Of a stretch of DNA of 64,000 nucleotides, positions 40,826 through 50,358 are shown piece by piece. The stretch is from positions 44,133-108,132 of the forward strand of contig BGKB01000197.1 of NCBI GenBank assembly GCA_003116975.1, given 5' to 3'. Under the pieces are notes generated by a model. It saw only the letters and a program-made list of their open reading frames with translations, was not told the DNA's origin and made no database searches. Positions within the stretch are counted from its first letter, which is position 1; each line of letters starts with the position of its first letter. The position numbers were made by a program, and so were the translations under genes. The DNA is from Aurantiochytrium sp. KH105. Its lineage: Eukaryota; Sar; Bigyra; Thraustochytrida; Thraustochytriidae.

Positions 40826-42226
40826 ATGGAGGCCATCGCAGCGCTCTTCGCGGAGGCCGGCTCGCGCGACTACGTGGGCGAGGCAGTGAGCCAGGAAGCG
40901 CATGCCCTGCAGTGCGCCAAGTTCGCCGCGGACACTGGCGCTGACGAAGAGGTGGTTCTGGCCGCGCTGCTGCACGATGTGGGCCACCTCCTCGGCATGG
41001 TGGATCCGACCGTGAAGCAGATGGAGGGAAACCTCGGCACGGTGGATCATGAACGGCTCGGCGCTTCGTGGCTTGTGACGCTGGGTTTCCCTCCCCGCAC
41101 CGTCAAGCTCGTTCGTCACCATGTCGATGCAAAGCGATACTTGTGCTGGAAAAATCCTGCGTATCACAACAAGCTCTCGGAGGCGTCCAAGGGAACCTTG
41201 CTCCAGCAAGGCGGCGTCATGAGCGACGAAGAAGCTGCAGCTTTCGCCCAAGATCCACTCATGGAGACAATTTTGAAAATGCGTACGTGGGACGAGGCCG
41301 CCAAGATCGTAAACCCATCCTTTGAGGTCCCACCTCTCGACGCGTATCGCGAAATGATCGAGCGCGTGATCGCACAGAGACGCGCTGCGCTGGCCTCCAA
41401 GCCTTTTGCTCACTACAAGCTCTCCGAGGTCCAACTCGACGCCTGGAGGCGGGACGGCTATATCAAGCTGTCAGATCTGCTCTCGCCAGCCTTGAAGCAA
41501 AAGGTGGTGGCCTGGACCGAAGAGATCCAAGGTTGGGACGAGGCGCCTGGAAAGCACATGTGCTACTACGAGCGTCAGACTGCAGCAGATGGCCGTGGCG
41601 CCGACGCCTTGATGCTATGTCGCACGGAGAACTTTCTTCCTTTCCACGAGGGTCTTCGCAAGCTTCTCGCTGAGGAAGGACCCATTATGGACGTGCTGGA
41701 GCAGCTCATGAATGAGCCTGCAGTGCTTTTCAAGGAAAAGATCAATTACAAGCTTTCTGGAGGTGGAGGTTTCCCAGCGCACCAAGATGCACCGGCATTT
41801 ACTTCGTTTGGTCAGCGCAATCACTTGACCGTGAACATCGCCATTGACGCCGCGACACGCGAAAATGGTTGTCTTGAGGCAGCGCCGGGTCATCATCGCG
41901 CGGGTCTTTTCCCGCAAGATCCGGTGCACCGCGGTCTTAGCGCCGAGTCCGAGGCAAGCCTTGAAAATTGGGCAGATCTTTTGCTTGATGTTGGCGACGT
42001 GCTCATTTTCAGTTCGTGGCTTCCGCACCGGAGTGGGGCGAATCGTAGTGACGCGGCCCGGCGTGCCTTGTACATTACGTACAATGGCGAGACTGACGGC
42101 GAGTACCGTGAGCAGTACTATGCGCTCAAACGCAAGGAGTTTCCTCAGCAGTGTGAGCGCGAGCCAGGCAAGGACTACAGCAAGGGCGCGGAGACGTTCA
42201 ACATTGCGACTCCCATCGTGAGCTAA
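40826..42226 (+). CDS. PhnZ-type HD diiron oxygenase fused to PhnY-type 2-oxoglutarate dioxygenase
   Basis: 466 aa from the only N-terminal ATG (40826). Residues 1 to about 190 are an HD-domain oxygenase of the PhnZ/TmpB kind, which splits an alpha-hydroxy-phosphonate to phosphate and an acid. Ligand candidates His26, His50, Asp51, His75, His99 and Asp156 fit the diiron site. Tyr16 and Glu19 fit the PhnZ Tyr/Glu pair, and Lys103, Ser121, Thr124 and Arg153 fit its phosphonate contacts as I remember them. Residues about 205-466 are a phytanoyl-CoA-dioxygenase-like domain: iron triad His319, Asp321 (HQD) and His401 (PHRSGAN), with a following Arg for 2-oxoglutarate. In bacteria PhnY hydroxylates 2-aminoethylphosphonate (TmpA the trimethyl form) and passes it to PhnZ/TmpB. 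I infer one polypeptide doing both steps. Substrate is not proven. Confidence 0.88.
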   Translation: MEAIAALFAEAGSRDYVGEAVSQEAHALQCAKFAADTGADEEVVLAALLHDVGHLLGMVDPTVKQMEGNLGTVDHERLGASWLVTLGFPPRTVKLVRHHVDAKRYLCWKNPAYHNKLSEASKGTLLQQGGVMSDEEAAAFAQDPLMETILKMRTWDEAAKIVNPSFEVPPLDAYREMIERVIAQRRAALASKPFAHYKLSEVQLDAWRRDGYIKLSDLLSPALKQKVVAWTEEIQGWDEAPGKHMCYYERQTAADGRGADALMLCRTENFLPFHEGLRKLLAEEGPIMDVLEQLMNEPAVLFKEKINYKLSGGGGFPAHQDAPAFTSFGQRNHLTVNIAIDAATRENGCLEAAPGHHRAGLFPQDPVHRGLSAESEASLENWADLLLDVGDVLIFSSWLPHRSGANRSDAARRALYITYNGETDGEYREQYYALKRKEFPQQCEREPGKDYSKGAETFNIATPIVS

Positions 42227-42488
42227 TCTCTTTGCGAAAGGGCAAGCTGGACATGGCACGGCACGACACGATCACAATTTGTCAGTCTAATTTTAATGTC
42301 AAAAGAGGTCTCACTCGTCGTCACAAAAGGTCTGCACATGTTTTTTTTTTTAATTTTTAAATTTGATTTTCTTGAGTTGTCGTCGCGGTTGTTGTAGGCC
42401 TACTATAAAGTCGCTTGCTTCTGAGACATCTGGCGATAAGGAAGGCAAGGCGTCATGCCCTTGGCACTGTGCTGATTCAGAGGATGAC

Positions 42489-43235
42489 TTACTTTTTGCC
42501 CTTGTTTCCTCCTGCGGCTGGTGCACCGCCCTCCTCAGGCGGGGCGGGGCTGAGGAAGGACATGACGGCGATGGGGAGCAGAATGTACCAGTACTTGCGA
42601 AGAAAATGCTGTTCCTCGGGCTTCTCCTCACCGTCCTGGCTGTCTTGGCCAGAAGCAGCAGCGGGCTGTGCAGGCTGACCTGGGGCGTTGGGAGGCACAA
42701 CGGTCTGCTTCGGGCCCCAATCGCCAACGCTGTAACCCTCTGTAGGAAGCGAAGCCTCGGCGCGGCTCTTGAGCTTGACGGGCTTGCCGACGAACTTGGA
42801 AACATCGCAAGCAGAGGAGCTCACGGTCGGCTTGTAGTCCACGGTCGCGAGCGTGCCGGACTTATCAAAGTGAAAACGAAAGACCTCCATGTAATTGGAC
42901 GCAGCCAGCAGACACGCAGGGATGGAGGTGGTCATCCACGAGGCGTCGTCGGGGGTGCGAATGCGCACGCGATAGAACGAGTCTTTGGAAAGCACTTCGT
43001 CAAAGGCCTCCCTTTCGGCATCGTTAAATTCGTATGTCACCTGAGCAAACTTGAGCGAGACCGTCTTGCGTCCTGTGTCGCTCGACATCACGATCGACCC
43101 GCGTTCCTGCCAGTCCTGCGCGCCAAACGCATGCTGGACTTCCAAGCTAGACACCGACTCTGCGCCTGTTTGCGCCGCGAGACCCACCACCGCTGCCACA
43201 GCCGCCGCCACGAGGGCGCGGGCGCTCACCATCAT
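42489..43235 (-). CDS. EMC10: ER membrane protein complex subunit 10 (EMC10)
   Basis: 248 aa from the first ATG of an MM pair at 43235; the frame is open upstream (to 43709) only through GC-rich repeat and has no signal. The start gives a clean signal peptide (MMVSARALVAAAVAAVVGLA). The luminal part has the family features: EVQHAFGAQDWQERGSIVMS near the N-terminus, FYRVRIRTPDD, then a SIPACLLAASNYME block with paired cysteines. A single transmembrane helix near the C-terminus (FLRKYWYILLPIAVMSFL) matches EMC10 (human FFAKYWMYIIPV type). The EMC inserts and folds membrane proteins in the ER. The 350 bases between it and the SWIM gene are a divergent promoter. Confidence 0.9.
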   Translation of the reverse strand: MMVSARALVAAAVAAVVGLAAQTGAESVSSLEVQHAFGAQDWQERGSIVMSSDTGRKTVSLKFAQVTYEFNDAEREAFDEVLSKDSFYRVRIRTPDDASWMTTSIPACLLAASNYMEVFRFHFDKSGTLATVDYKPTVSSSACDVSKFVGKPVKLKSRAEASLPTEGYSVGDWGPKQTVVPPNAPGQPAQPAAASGQDSQDGEEKPEEQHFLRKYWYILLPIAVMSFLSPAPPEEGGAPAAGGNKGKK

Positions 43236-43317
43236 CGTCCTGCCCGAGCTGCTGCTGCTGCTGCAGCTGCTGCTGCTGCTGCTGCTGCTGAGCGCACGCA
43301 AGCACGCAAGCAAGCAA

Positions 43318-43353
<36 letters not shown>

Positions 43354-43587
43354 GCGAGGGTCCGCCCTTGTCTCCGCGCCCGATGCGATGCGATGCGATG
43401 CGATCGCGCGCGAGCGAGCGAGAGAGAGAGACTGCGCGGCGAGCGGAGTTTTGGGTATGCGTGAGGTGGCGCGGCGCCTTCGGCCGCTGCCAGCTTGACC
43501 AGGCCAGACCCGGTCCGAGGGACCGAGACGGAGAGGCTCGCGACGTCTCCGTCGCGAGCGGCGCGAGCGGCGCGCGGCCGGGCCGGG
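43236..43587. other. Divergent promoter region with several tandem repeats
   Basis: 352 bases. It contains a (CTG)n tract (about 43247-43291), a (CACG)n tract (about 43317-43352) and a (GATGC)n tract (43381-43405). GC-rich. No gene seen. Confidence 0.5.
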
Positions 43588-44592
43588 ATGGCGCAGGCGA
43601 CGTGGCGCGCGCGGCCGGCCGCTGGCGCTGCGGAACGCGGGGCCACGCTCGCGCGGAGCGGCGCCGTGGCGACGGTGCGGAGCCGCTGGATGGCGGCCGT
43701 CGATGCCACGGTCTCGAGCGCCTCGTCGGGAGCCCGCTATGCCGTCGTGGTCCGCTGGCCGCGAGGGGCGACGCCGGAGGGAGGACCGCTCTGCGTGTGC
43801 TCGTGCCCGGATGCGCGCCCGGGCTACTGCAAACACGCCGCGGCGGTCATTGAACATACGCGCCCGGAGCTTCACCAGCCGTCCTGGCTTGCCGCCGCGT
43901 ACAAGACCGACGGCGACACCGTCGACGATGGTGGCGGGGAAAATGCGGCAGGCGACAGCGGAGACTCTGACGCCATGCGTTGGATTAAACGCTTTCGTAC
44001 GTATGAGGCTTGGCTGGATCAGCGCGATGGCCCCAAGTTGCGCGAGTTGCTTGGAACAGCCATCAAGCGAGACCAGCTCTGCCTTCGGATCACCTCGCAG
44101 ATGCTGGGCGGCAGCGATGCTGCTGCAGAAAGCTATCAGACGATGACTGCGACACGTCTCTTTGATACGCGGCACCTCATCGAGGAGGCCTCGGCGCCAC
44201 GCATGCGTTGGGTCCTCCTATTTATGTTAATGGACTCGCAAGTGGCCTGGCTGCAGAGACACGTGCGTGCCGCGCTCTCGGGAACTGCGCTTGCAGCCAC
44301 TGCACCTCCATCTCCTCCGCCTGTCGCATCGCTTGTTGATCTTCAAAGCGATGATGAAGCCGTCGAGGAACTGCCAGGGCACACTGATATGGAGGGGCCT
44401 ATTGCGAAACGACGAAGGAAAGATGTACCTTCGGACACCGAGGCGGAGGCAAAACAAGCAAGACCTGGATATATTGATCCGGAGACCTCGTCGTCGTCTG
44501 CACCGGGCCCCACGCTGCCTGCAGAGGATAAACGTGCTTTGGTGGACACCCAGGAGGACGATGAAGGTTTTTGCGTGGATGACTTTACCTAG
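43588..44592 (+). CDS. SWIM-type zinc-finger protein
   Basis: 334 aa from the ATG at 43588 (upstream in-frame opening is TTG at 43495). A SWIM finger lies at about residues 69-83: CVCSCPDARPGYCKH, fitting CxC-xn-CxH, preceded by the beta strands typical of the domain (RYAVVVRWPRGA). The following region (about 130-240) is helical (WIKRFRTYEAWLDQRDGPKL). The C-terminal 100 residues are acidic, Ser/Pro-rich and carry a basic nuclear signal (AKRRRKD). SWIM fingers mediate DNA or protein binding; SWS1/ZSWIM7 in recombination is one branch (CxHxxA also fits here), but I cannot assign this protein to it. Confidence 0.8.
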   Translation: MAQATWRARPAAGAAERGATLARSGAVATVRSRWMAAVDATVSSASSGARYAVVVRWPRGATPEGGPLCVCSCPDARPGYCKHAAAVIEHTRPELHQPSWLAAAYKTDGDTVDDGGGENAAGDSGDSDAMRWIKRFRTYEAWLDQRDGPKLRELLGTAIKRDQLCLRITSQMLGGSDAAAESYQTMTATRLFDTRHLIEEASAPRMRWVLLFMLMDSQVAWLQRHVRAALSGTALAATAPPSPPPVASLVDLQSDDEAVEELPGHTDMEGPIAKRRRKDVPSDTEAEAKQARPGYIDPETSSSSAPGPTLPAEDKRALVDTQEDDEGFCVDDFT

Positions 44593-45057
44593 GCGTAGGT
44601 TTGTTGGCCTCATGGGACCTTGAGCATCTACGGATAAGTGACCCACGTGGAGGACAAGGACGCAAGGTCAAACAGGATCTGCTGTTGCTTGTCACGTACA
44701 CGGTAGAGGGTGTGGGGTTTTGTTCATTGTTGATGTCTGCACGCCTGGGCGCAGCATACTCTTTTCATCAAAGGAGACTGCGATTGATTCCCGACCTTCT
44801 TCTTTCTTCCTTAATTTTTACTTCAACGCAAGTAGATCGCATCGCGTACGGTGCTGGATGTAAGTTATACTAGCCTTGCTGTTAGCCTTGAAGCAAATGA
44901 GATATACCTATCAAAGTAAAAGCAAACTGTAAAGTGTGAGATGCTCGTTTATGGATACACAAAGCGCATGGGCAAGAATGAGACAAGGAGGGCCCGACAG
45001 TGAATACTTTCAGTCAGTTCCGCCCGCCCAGATATTGAAAAGATTGCAGACTCCCCC
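44593..45057. other. Convergent 3' intergenic region
   Basis: 465 bases between converging genes. A + frame from a TTG (44601-44873) has no family features. Nothing else seen. Confidence 0.4.
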
Positions 45058-45693
45058 TCAAATGTCGTCGTCATCGACGCAATTGCGGTAGCTGACACAT
45101 GTGTCGACCTTGTGAATCTTGGTAGTGAAGCTGCGAAGTTTGACATCTGTCGCATCGGCAATGTGTCGGGGGTCGGACTCTTCCCAGGTCTGCGGAACTT
45201 CTGTGTCACAATCTGTGTGGACCAAGAGGTCAAATGTGCATGGCTCATTGAGGAGCGGAAGAAAGGTGACGCTGGCGGTAATTTGGCGAATGATCGCCTG
45301 AATCTCGTTCATGATCTCCTTGCGAGGCTTTTGCTTTGCCTCGAGCGGGTTGCCTGTGGCTGTCACACTCTTGTCGGCCTCCACGTTGAAGACCCAGCGC
45401 TCGAGGACTTCTTTGCTCTCCACGCCGGTGATGACAAGTACAAGCTTTTGAACCGTGCCCTCCATGAGCCACGACTCGAGCTGCTTGAGCACCTGCTCCA
45501 GGTAGTTGGACAGAAATTCGTCCTCGGTCACCAGGAGCGCAAGCCCATACTTGCTCACGCGCTTAAAGGTTTCGGGTGGGTAGATGCCACGCTGGTAGAG
45601 AATGCTGTTGATGCTGTACCCAAAGAACTCGGTGACGATCTCCGTCGAGCCCTTGAGCGTGATCTCGTTCGAAGTCGCCTGGGCGGTGGCCAT
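45058..45693 (-). CDS. MAD2: Spindle checkpoint protein MAD2 (HORMA domain)
   Basis: 211 aa from the ATG at 45693; the frame is open to a GTG at 45858 but homology begins right after the ATG. MAD2 inhibits the anaphase-promoting complex by binding Cdc20 when kinetochores are unattached. Seen along the chain: ITLKGSTEIVTEFFGYSINS, YQRGIYPPETF, LLVTEDEFLSNYLEQVLKQL, WVFNVEADKS and the C-terminal safety-belt block (VKLRSFTTKIHKVDTCVSYR). Length is close to human MAD2 (205 aa). A HORMA domain fills the whole protein. Divergent from the copine gene. Confidence 0.97.
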   Translation of the reverse strand: MATAQATSNEITLKGSTEIVTEFFGYSINSILYQRGIYPPETFKRVSKYGLALLVTEDEFLSNYLEQVLKQLESWLMEGTVQKLVLVITGVESKEVLERWVFNVEADKSVTATGNPLEAKQKPRKEIMNEIQAIIRQITASVTFLPLLNEPCTFDLLVHTDCDTEVPQTWEESDPRHIADATDVKLRSFTTKIHKVDTCVSYRNCVDDDDI

Positions 45694-46287
45694 CGTCCTT
45701 GGGTTGCCGTGCGTGCGTGCCTGCTTTGCCTCTTTTCGTCCTTCAGACCTCGGAGCTCTTTGGGTTCGAGTAAGTCTGTCTTGTCTTGCCAGCAAGTCCA
45801 GATCGCTTTGCCCGCCGTCCTCCGCTTGCACCTTTGCCCGGTGATAACTTGCACGCACGACGGCGTCCGTCTTTGTCTCACTCGCGACCCTCGTTGCACC
45901 TAACTCCCCTTGATTTCACCTCACGCATTCACTCACGCATCCACCCTCTCGATTCGCTCTCAAAGTGGTGCAGCGACGGTTTTTCGCGCAACCCTTTTTC
46001 AGAGCTTGAAAACAATTCGTTGCGCAGACCCTAGTTCTCGGCAAGTACCTAAATCCACGAGGAACTCGCTTCAAAGAGTCGTCGAGAAGAAGCACAGCCT
46101 GCACAAGTAAATCGCCAGCTCGGACGTGCCACGCACGCAAGGCAAGCTCGAACGGAGAGCAGGCGCGCAGGTGTAGGACGCGAAAAGGGGAAGCCGCGTA
46201 GTGGGACGTGCCGCTGTCTTGTCTCTGTGAAGGCCTAGGGCTCATCGTTGTCGTCGTCGACTTTGCAGCGCTTGAACTCGCGGCAAA
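45694..46287. other. Divergent promoter region between MAD2 and copine
   Basis: 594 bases with no convincing frame or RNA. Pyrimidine-rich sequence and ACGCA/CTCAC-type repeats near 45920-45960. Confidence 0.4.
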
Positions 46288-48282
46288 ATGTATCCTGGAC
46301 AGAACTCGCAGTCGACTGCGAGTGCGCCGATGGCGGCGCCGGCGATGGCTGCGTCGGCGTCGGCTCCGCCGCCGCCCATGGCTGCCGTGGCTGGCGGACC
46401 TGCGTCTCACGTATCGGCTGCTGCTGCCATGACAGCAGCCGCTTCCGGCGGCCCAAGCGCGGACGACGATCGCGGCTGCGAGGTGGCGCTGCACCTTGGG
46501 TTCCAGGGCCTCAAATCGCGCGACCTTTTGAGCAAGTCGGACCCGTTTGCGACGCTCGAGATGAAGAGCTCCGTGACCGGTCAATGGATCCCTCTCGGCG
46601 AGACCAAGCACTTGCAGAATCTCGACACGGGGAGCTGGCCGGAGACCTTTGAGACGCGTTTCCTCTTTGAGGAGGAACAACGCGTGCGTGTGCGCGTTTA
46701 TGACCACGATCGCCTCAAGGCGCACGACTTCATTGGGGAAGCCGTCACGACCTTGGGCTCTGTCATGGGTTCTCCAGGGCAAAAGCAGTGCGTTCGCCTC
46801 GTGAAAAGCAAGGATCCCGAAGGCCACAAAGACCGGGGAAATCTGATTCTCACGGGCGAGAGAACGGGCGACCAAACGGGAGGATCTCTCATGCTGCACT
46901 TGCGTGCGCACAAGCTCGACAGCAAGGACTGGGGCGGATTCGGACGCTCGGACCCGTACTTTGTCATTGAGCGAAAGATTGGCGACGACTGGGTCGGCGT
47001 CTTCAAGAGCGAGTGGATCAAAAACAACAATAATCCCGTTTGGAAGCCTTGCAAAGTGTCTCTTGCGCGACTGTGCAAGGGTAACCTGCAGGAACAGCTA
47101 CGCGTGCGCGTTTGGGATTACGACGAGGGATCCAAGCACGACCTCATCGGTGACGCCATGGTCAGCGTTGCCGACTTGCTGGCGGCCGCGGGAGACGCTT
47201 CTCGGCGCTTTGACGTTGTGCACCCTCCAACGCGCCGCAAGTACCAGAAGTCTTCATATAAGCGGTCTGGCCAGCTCGAGGTGCTGGCCGCGCGTCGCGA
47301 GAAGGCCCCCACGGCCGTCATGCTTGATTACATTGCAGGAGGTCTCGATATTGCCCTGACAGTGGCCATTGACTTTACTGCGAGCAATGGCGATCCAAAC
47401 CAGCCCACTTCGCTGCACTATATGGCGTATGGCCAACCGAACGCGTACCAGCAAGCAATCGAGGCGACAACAAACATTTTGTCCGCGTACGATTCGGATG
47501 GCATGATTGGCGTTTATGGTTTTGGAGCGAACGTCGGCGGCGATGTGACACACTGCTTTCCGCTCACGGGGGACCCATCCCGTCCCGAGGTTCCGGGTGT
47601 ACAGGGCGTCATGGATGCATATCGTTCGGCCCTGGCCTATGCTCGGTTAAGCGGGCCAACGTACTTTTCGCAGCTGCTTTCGGTGGTGAATCAAGCGTCA
47701 CACAACCCCGAGCAAAGCCAAAACGCGCAGACGTACAATATCCTCCTCTTGCTTACGGATGGCGCGGTTATGGACATGCAGCAGACGGTGGATCAGATTG
47801 TACAAGGCGCTGAGCTGCCGCTTTCGATTGTCATTGTCGGCGTGGGACAGGCTGATTTTTCAAGGATGGACTACCTCGACGCTGACGATAAGGTCCTCAC
47901 GGACTCTCATGGTCGCAAGTCGTCACGAGACATTGTCCAGTTTGTGCCATTTGTGGAGTGCCGCAACAACGGCCCACTTCTCGCAAAGCGCACGCTTGCG
48001 GAAATCCCGCAGCAGCTTGTTGACTACTTTACGAAGCGTGGTATTCGCCCGAACCCTCCTTTGGTTGCGCCTGCAAATTTGCCTGTTGCGGATTCGATTG
48101 CCGACGACGCCTCGGCTCCCTACGCTGCTCCGGCAAACTCGTCATCTCAATTTCAGCAACAATATCAGCAGCAGCAGCAGTATCAGCAGCAGCAACAACA
48201 ACAATACCGGCAATATCAGCAGCAGCAACAGCAACAGCAGCAACAGCAACAGGCATCAGCGCCGCAGGCATATCAACTTTAG
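46288..48282 (+). CDS. Copine (two C2 domains plus vWA-like copine domain)
   Basis: 664 aa. Copines are calcium-dependent phospholipid-binding proteins that move to membranes. Seen: an Ala/Pro-rich N-terminus (1-60) starting MYPGQ; C2A (about 65-190, with LLSKSDPFATLEM); C2B (about 195-335, with GGFGRSDPYFVIERK and RVRVWDYDEGSKHDLIG); then the copine A domain (about 350-590) with the hallmark DFTASNGDP metal site and YGFGANV, LLLTDGAVMDM and IVGVGQADFS blocks. The aspartates expected for calcium binding in both C2 domains are present. Oddity: the last 45 residues are mostly Gln/Tyr (CAG/CAA runs at about 48150-48250). Confidence 0.95.
   Translation: MYPGQNSQSTASAPMAAPAMAASASAPPPPMAAVAGGPASHVSAAAAMTAAASGGPSADDDRGCEVALHLGFQGLKSRDLLSKSDPFATLEMKSSVTGQWIPLGETKHLQNLDTGSWPETFETRFLFEEEQRVRVRVYDHDRLKAHDFIGEAVTTLGSVMGSPGQKQCVRLVKSKDPEGHKDRGNLILTGERTGDQTGGSLMLHLRAHKLDSKDWGGFGRSDPYFVIERKIGDDWVGVFKSEWIKNNNNPVWKPCKVSLARLCKGNLQEQLRVRVWDYDEGSKHDLIGDAMVSVADLLAAAGDASRRFDVVHPPTRRKYQKSSYKRSGQLEVLAARREKAPTAVMLDYIAGGLDIALTVAIDFTASNGDPNQPTSLHYMAYGQPNAYQQAIEATTNILSAYDSDGMIGVYGFGANVGGDVTHCFPLTGDPSRPEVPGVQGVMDAYRSALAYARLSGPTYFSQLLSVVNQASHNPEQSQNAQTYNILLLLTDGAVMDMQQTVDQIVQGAELPLSIVIVGVGQADFSRMDYLDADDKVLTDSHGRKSSRDIVQFVPFVECRNNGPLLAKRTLAEIPQQLVDYFTKRGIRPNPPLVAPANLPVADSIADDASAPYAAPANSSSQFQQQYQQQQQYQQQQQQQYRQYQQQQQQQQQQQQASAPQAYQL
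48150..48252. repeat. CAG/CAA-rich polyglutamine-coding tract
   Basis: Imperfect CAG/CAA run encoding the Gln-rich tail of the copine gene. A similar tract codes polyQ near 5988-6018 in SCC2. Confidence 0.85.
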
Positions 48283-48799
48283 TCTGTTTGCACGTCTCCC
48301 TAAAAGATATCTTCTGCTCTTGCTGTCACCTTGCGTCATGGTCAATCAATTGGTTCCTCCTCTCTAGCCTACCTCTCACAGTCAATCAATCAATCAATCA
48401 ACGAACTCACCAAGTGGTTTCTTTTGAGCCTCTCGGTCCATTCGATGGTCTTCTGGACGCTGCACGCTGACTGACCGACTCACTGACAATGTATCACGAT
48501 CACATGTCATCAACTGCTAGTCCCTCCATGTTGTAGAGACCTGCCTGGCTGTTCATCGCGAGGAAAACGCTTGCACTTGCTTCGATGATTGCCAAGGACC
48601 AAGACTCTACCATTGTGTCCCGGGACACTTTCCTGCTATAACCGTTTCCTTGTGCAACCGCCGACGAATTTGGCGCAAAACTCGAACCAAGCAAGACCTG
48701 CCCGGTTGCGTGCGAGCAAGAGACTTACAGCCGTGGTGCGCGCGCGCGGAGGTGGTTTGCTGAGAGACAGCACAAGGAACGTACGCGTCACGTGGTGCG
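48283..48799. other. Intergenic region
   Basis: 517 bases between tandem + genes, with short (CAAT)n repeats near 48381-48400 and CTGA repeats near 48465-48488. No gene seen. Confidence 0.4.
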
Positions 48800-50188
48800 A
48801 TGACAGACGCGGACGCACGCCGGAAGCAGCTCGAGGCTTGGCGCAATGCGCGCAAAGGCAAAGGTGGACCCGTGAAGGGCCAAAAGCTCGGCAAGACGAT
48901 CACGAGCGACGCCACCGCCACAGGCCCCGCAACTAGCACCAACAACGCTAGTAACGGTGAAGCGGTGCCGACAAAGAAGGCGACTGCGACCGCCTCGACA
49001 TCATCCACCTCTTCTAAACTGGGCGCAAGGACTTCTGTGACAAAGACTGCACCAAAGGAAACTCGCGAGACGTCCAAAAATGCCACTTCGTCATTGTCGT
49101 CTTCGTCGTCGTCGCCGCCGCGCCCATACGCGAAACCGACGCTGACTCCAACGCGTCTTCGCTTTGCAGAGACGAGCAAGCCCGAGCAAACCACTGCGCT
49201 GCCACCAGGTGCATCGTCTACTACGCAAATTCGCGCCAAGTTGGCTGCGAGCGCCAAAAAGCGAAAGCGTGCTTTGGATGAGCGCAAAAGCCGAGTGGAG
49301 GCAATGACAAGTGCGCGCAAGCTGCGCAAGGTCGCCGAAGAGCAGGCTGCATCGGCCCAGGTTGTGAAAAAGGACACGCAAAAGCACCTGGAAAACATGG
49401 TTCACGAGCAAGTGGATCTGGCGGAAAGCATGATCAAGTGCAAAAAGTACGACGATGCGCGAGGCCTTCTCAAAACGCTCAGTACAGAGATCCCGTCAAG
49501 TCTTGCTGTAGGGGCCTTTTGGATGACCCTTGTGAAAATCGAAACCGCCTTGGGCAACCGTGTACGTACAGGCAGTATTTACGCCCATGCCTTGCGGCAT
49601 TGCGCTGCCGAGGAAGTGCGCGAGGCGTGCGCAGAGTTTCTCGAGTCGGAGCTCTTTCCGCCCTCAATGTCCACAAAGTGGACACTTGCGGACCTCCTTT
49701 CCGACGCGGAGCTGGCTGTGCCCACCTCGGACGATCCGCTCGAGGCTTACTTGACGTTTAACCCAGACACGGTGCAAAAGCCTCCGCGTAGGGCCCTGGG
49801 TAGCGTGAACTCGGCCGCGCCTGGCTCTATTTCACGTCTGGGAAGCGCTTTGCGCTCGGGCGCGAAGCGGATTCCGGTCAAATTCCAGGAGGACTCCATT
49901 CTCGAGACCGATGAGACGTCTTCACCGGTGGGCCGTTCTTCGGCGCGCAAGGGCGCTCGATTGAGCCAGTCTCTCTCGCAGAATGCGCCCGCTGGATCGA
50001 TTGTGGCCGTTGCCTCGGTCAAGAACAAGCCATCAAAAGCGAGCTTGCTCGGAAGCGAGGTATCGATGACACCGGTGCGCCGATCCGCAAGACTGCAAAA
50101 GACGCCAAGCTCGCAGGCTGACGTCTTGCGCGCCTCCAACTTTTCATACACTCCGAATCCGCAGTTCGATCTTTCTGCACTTCGTTGA
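48800..50188 (+). CDS. CKAP2-like cytoskeleton-associated protein (tentative)
   Basis: 462 aa, ATG at 48800. The N-terminus has RRKQLEAWRNARKGK, like the repeated LEEW-x-KAKGK elements of CKAP2/CKAP2L. A Ser/Thr/Lys-rich linker follows. Residues about 189-300 form helices (LAESMIKCKKYDDARGLLKT; AFWMTLVKIETALGNRVRTG; YAHALRHCAAEEV) resembling the CKAP2 C-terminal helical domain, in which a short cysteine-poor repeat of the type fWmclArlEe...a...ly..Al is known. The remainder is basic with RRSARLQKTPS-type possible CDK sites. CKAP2 proteins bind spindle microtubules. Similarity is judged by eye only. Confidence 0.6.
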   Translation: MTDADARRKQLEAWRNARKGKGGPVKGQKLGKTITSDATATGPATSTNNASNGEAVPTKKATATASTSSTSSKLGARTSVTKTAPKETRETSKNATSSLSSSSSSPPRPYAKPTLTPTRLRFAETSKPEQTTALPPGASSTTQIRAKLAASAKKRKRALDERKSRVEAMTSARKLRKVAEEQAASAQVVKKDTQKHLENMVHEQVDLAESMIKCKKYDDARGLLKTLSTEIPSSLAVGAFWMTLVKIETALGNRVRTGSIYAHALRHCAAEEVREACAEFLESELFPPSMSTKWTLADLLSDAELAVPTSDDPLEAYLTFNPDTVQKPPRRALGSVNSAAPGSISRLGSALRSGAKRIPVKFQEDSILETDETSSPVGRSSARKGARLSQSLSQNAPAGSIVAVASVKNKPSKASLLGSEVSMTPVRRSARLQKTPSSQADVLRASNFSYTPNPQFDLSALR

Positions 50189-50358
50189 GCCCGCGAGCTC
50201 GCCGTAAAGGTTACCCCGAGAATAATTGAGCTTTGTAGAAAAAAAGGAAAGGACTTTACTCCTGCAAGATTTTAGTTTGTGGCTTCGAGATTTCTGATTA
50301 GGCTCACACGTAGGCTCAGATCAAGGTCCGGCCTTTCTTTTCTCTCCCAGAGAAACGG

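Noticed and set aside
40454-41434. 326-codon minus frame over the HD-oxygenase part
   Set aside because: Shadow; the + strand has complete catalytic motifs.
42363-43853. 496-codon + frame over EMC10 and its promoter
   Set aside because: Runs through tandem repeats and antisense to EMC10; no domain.
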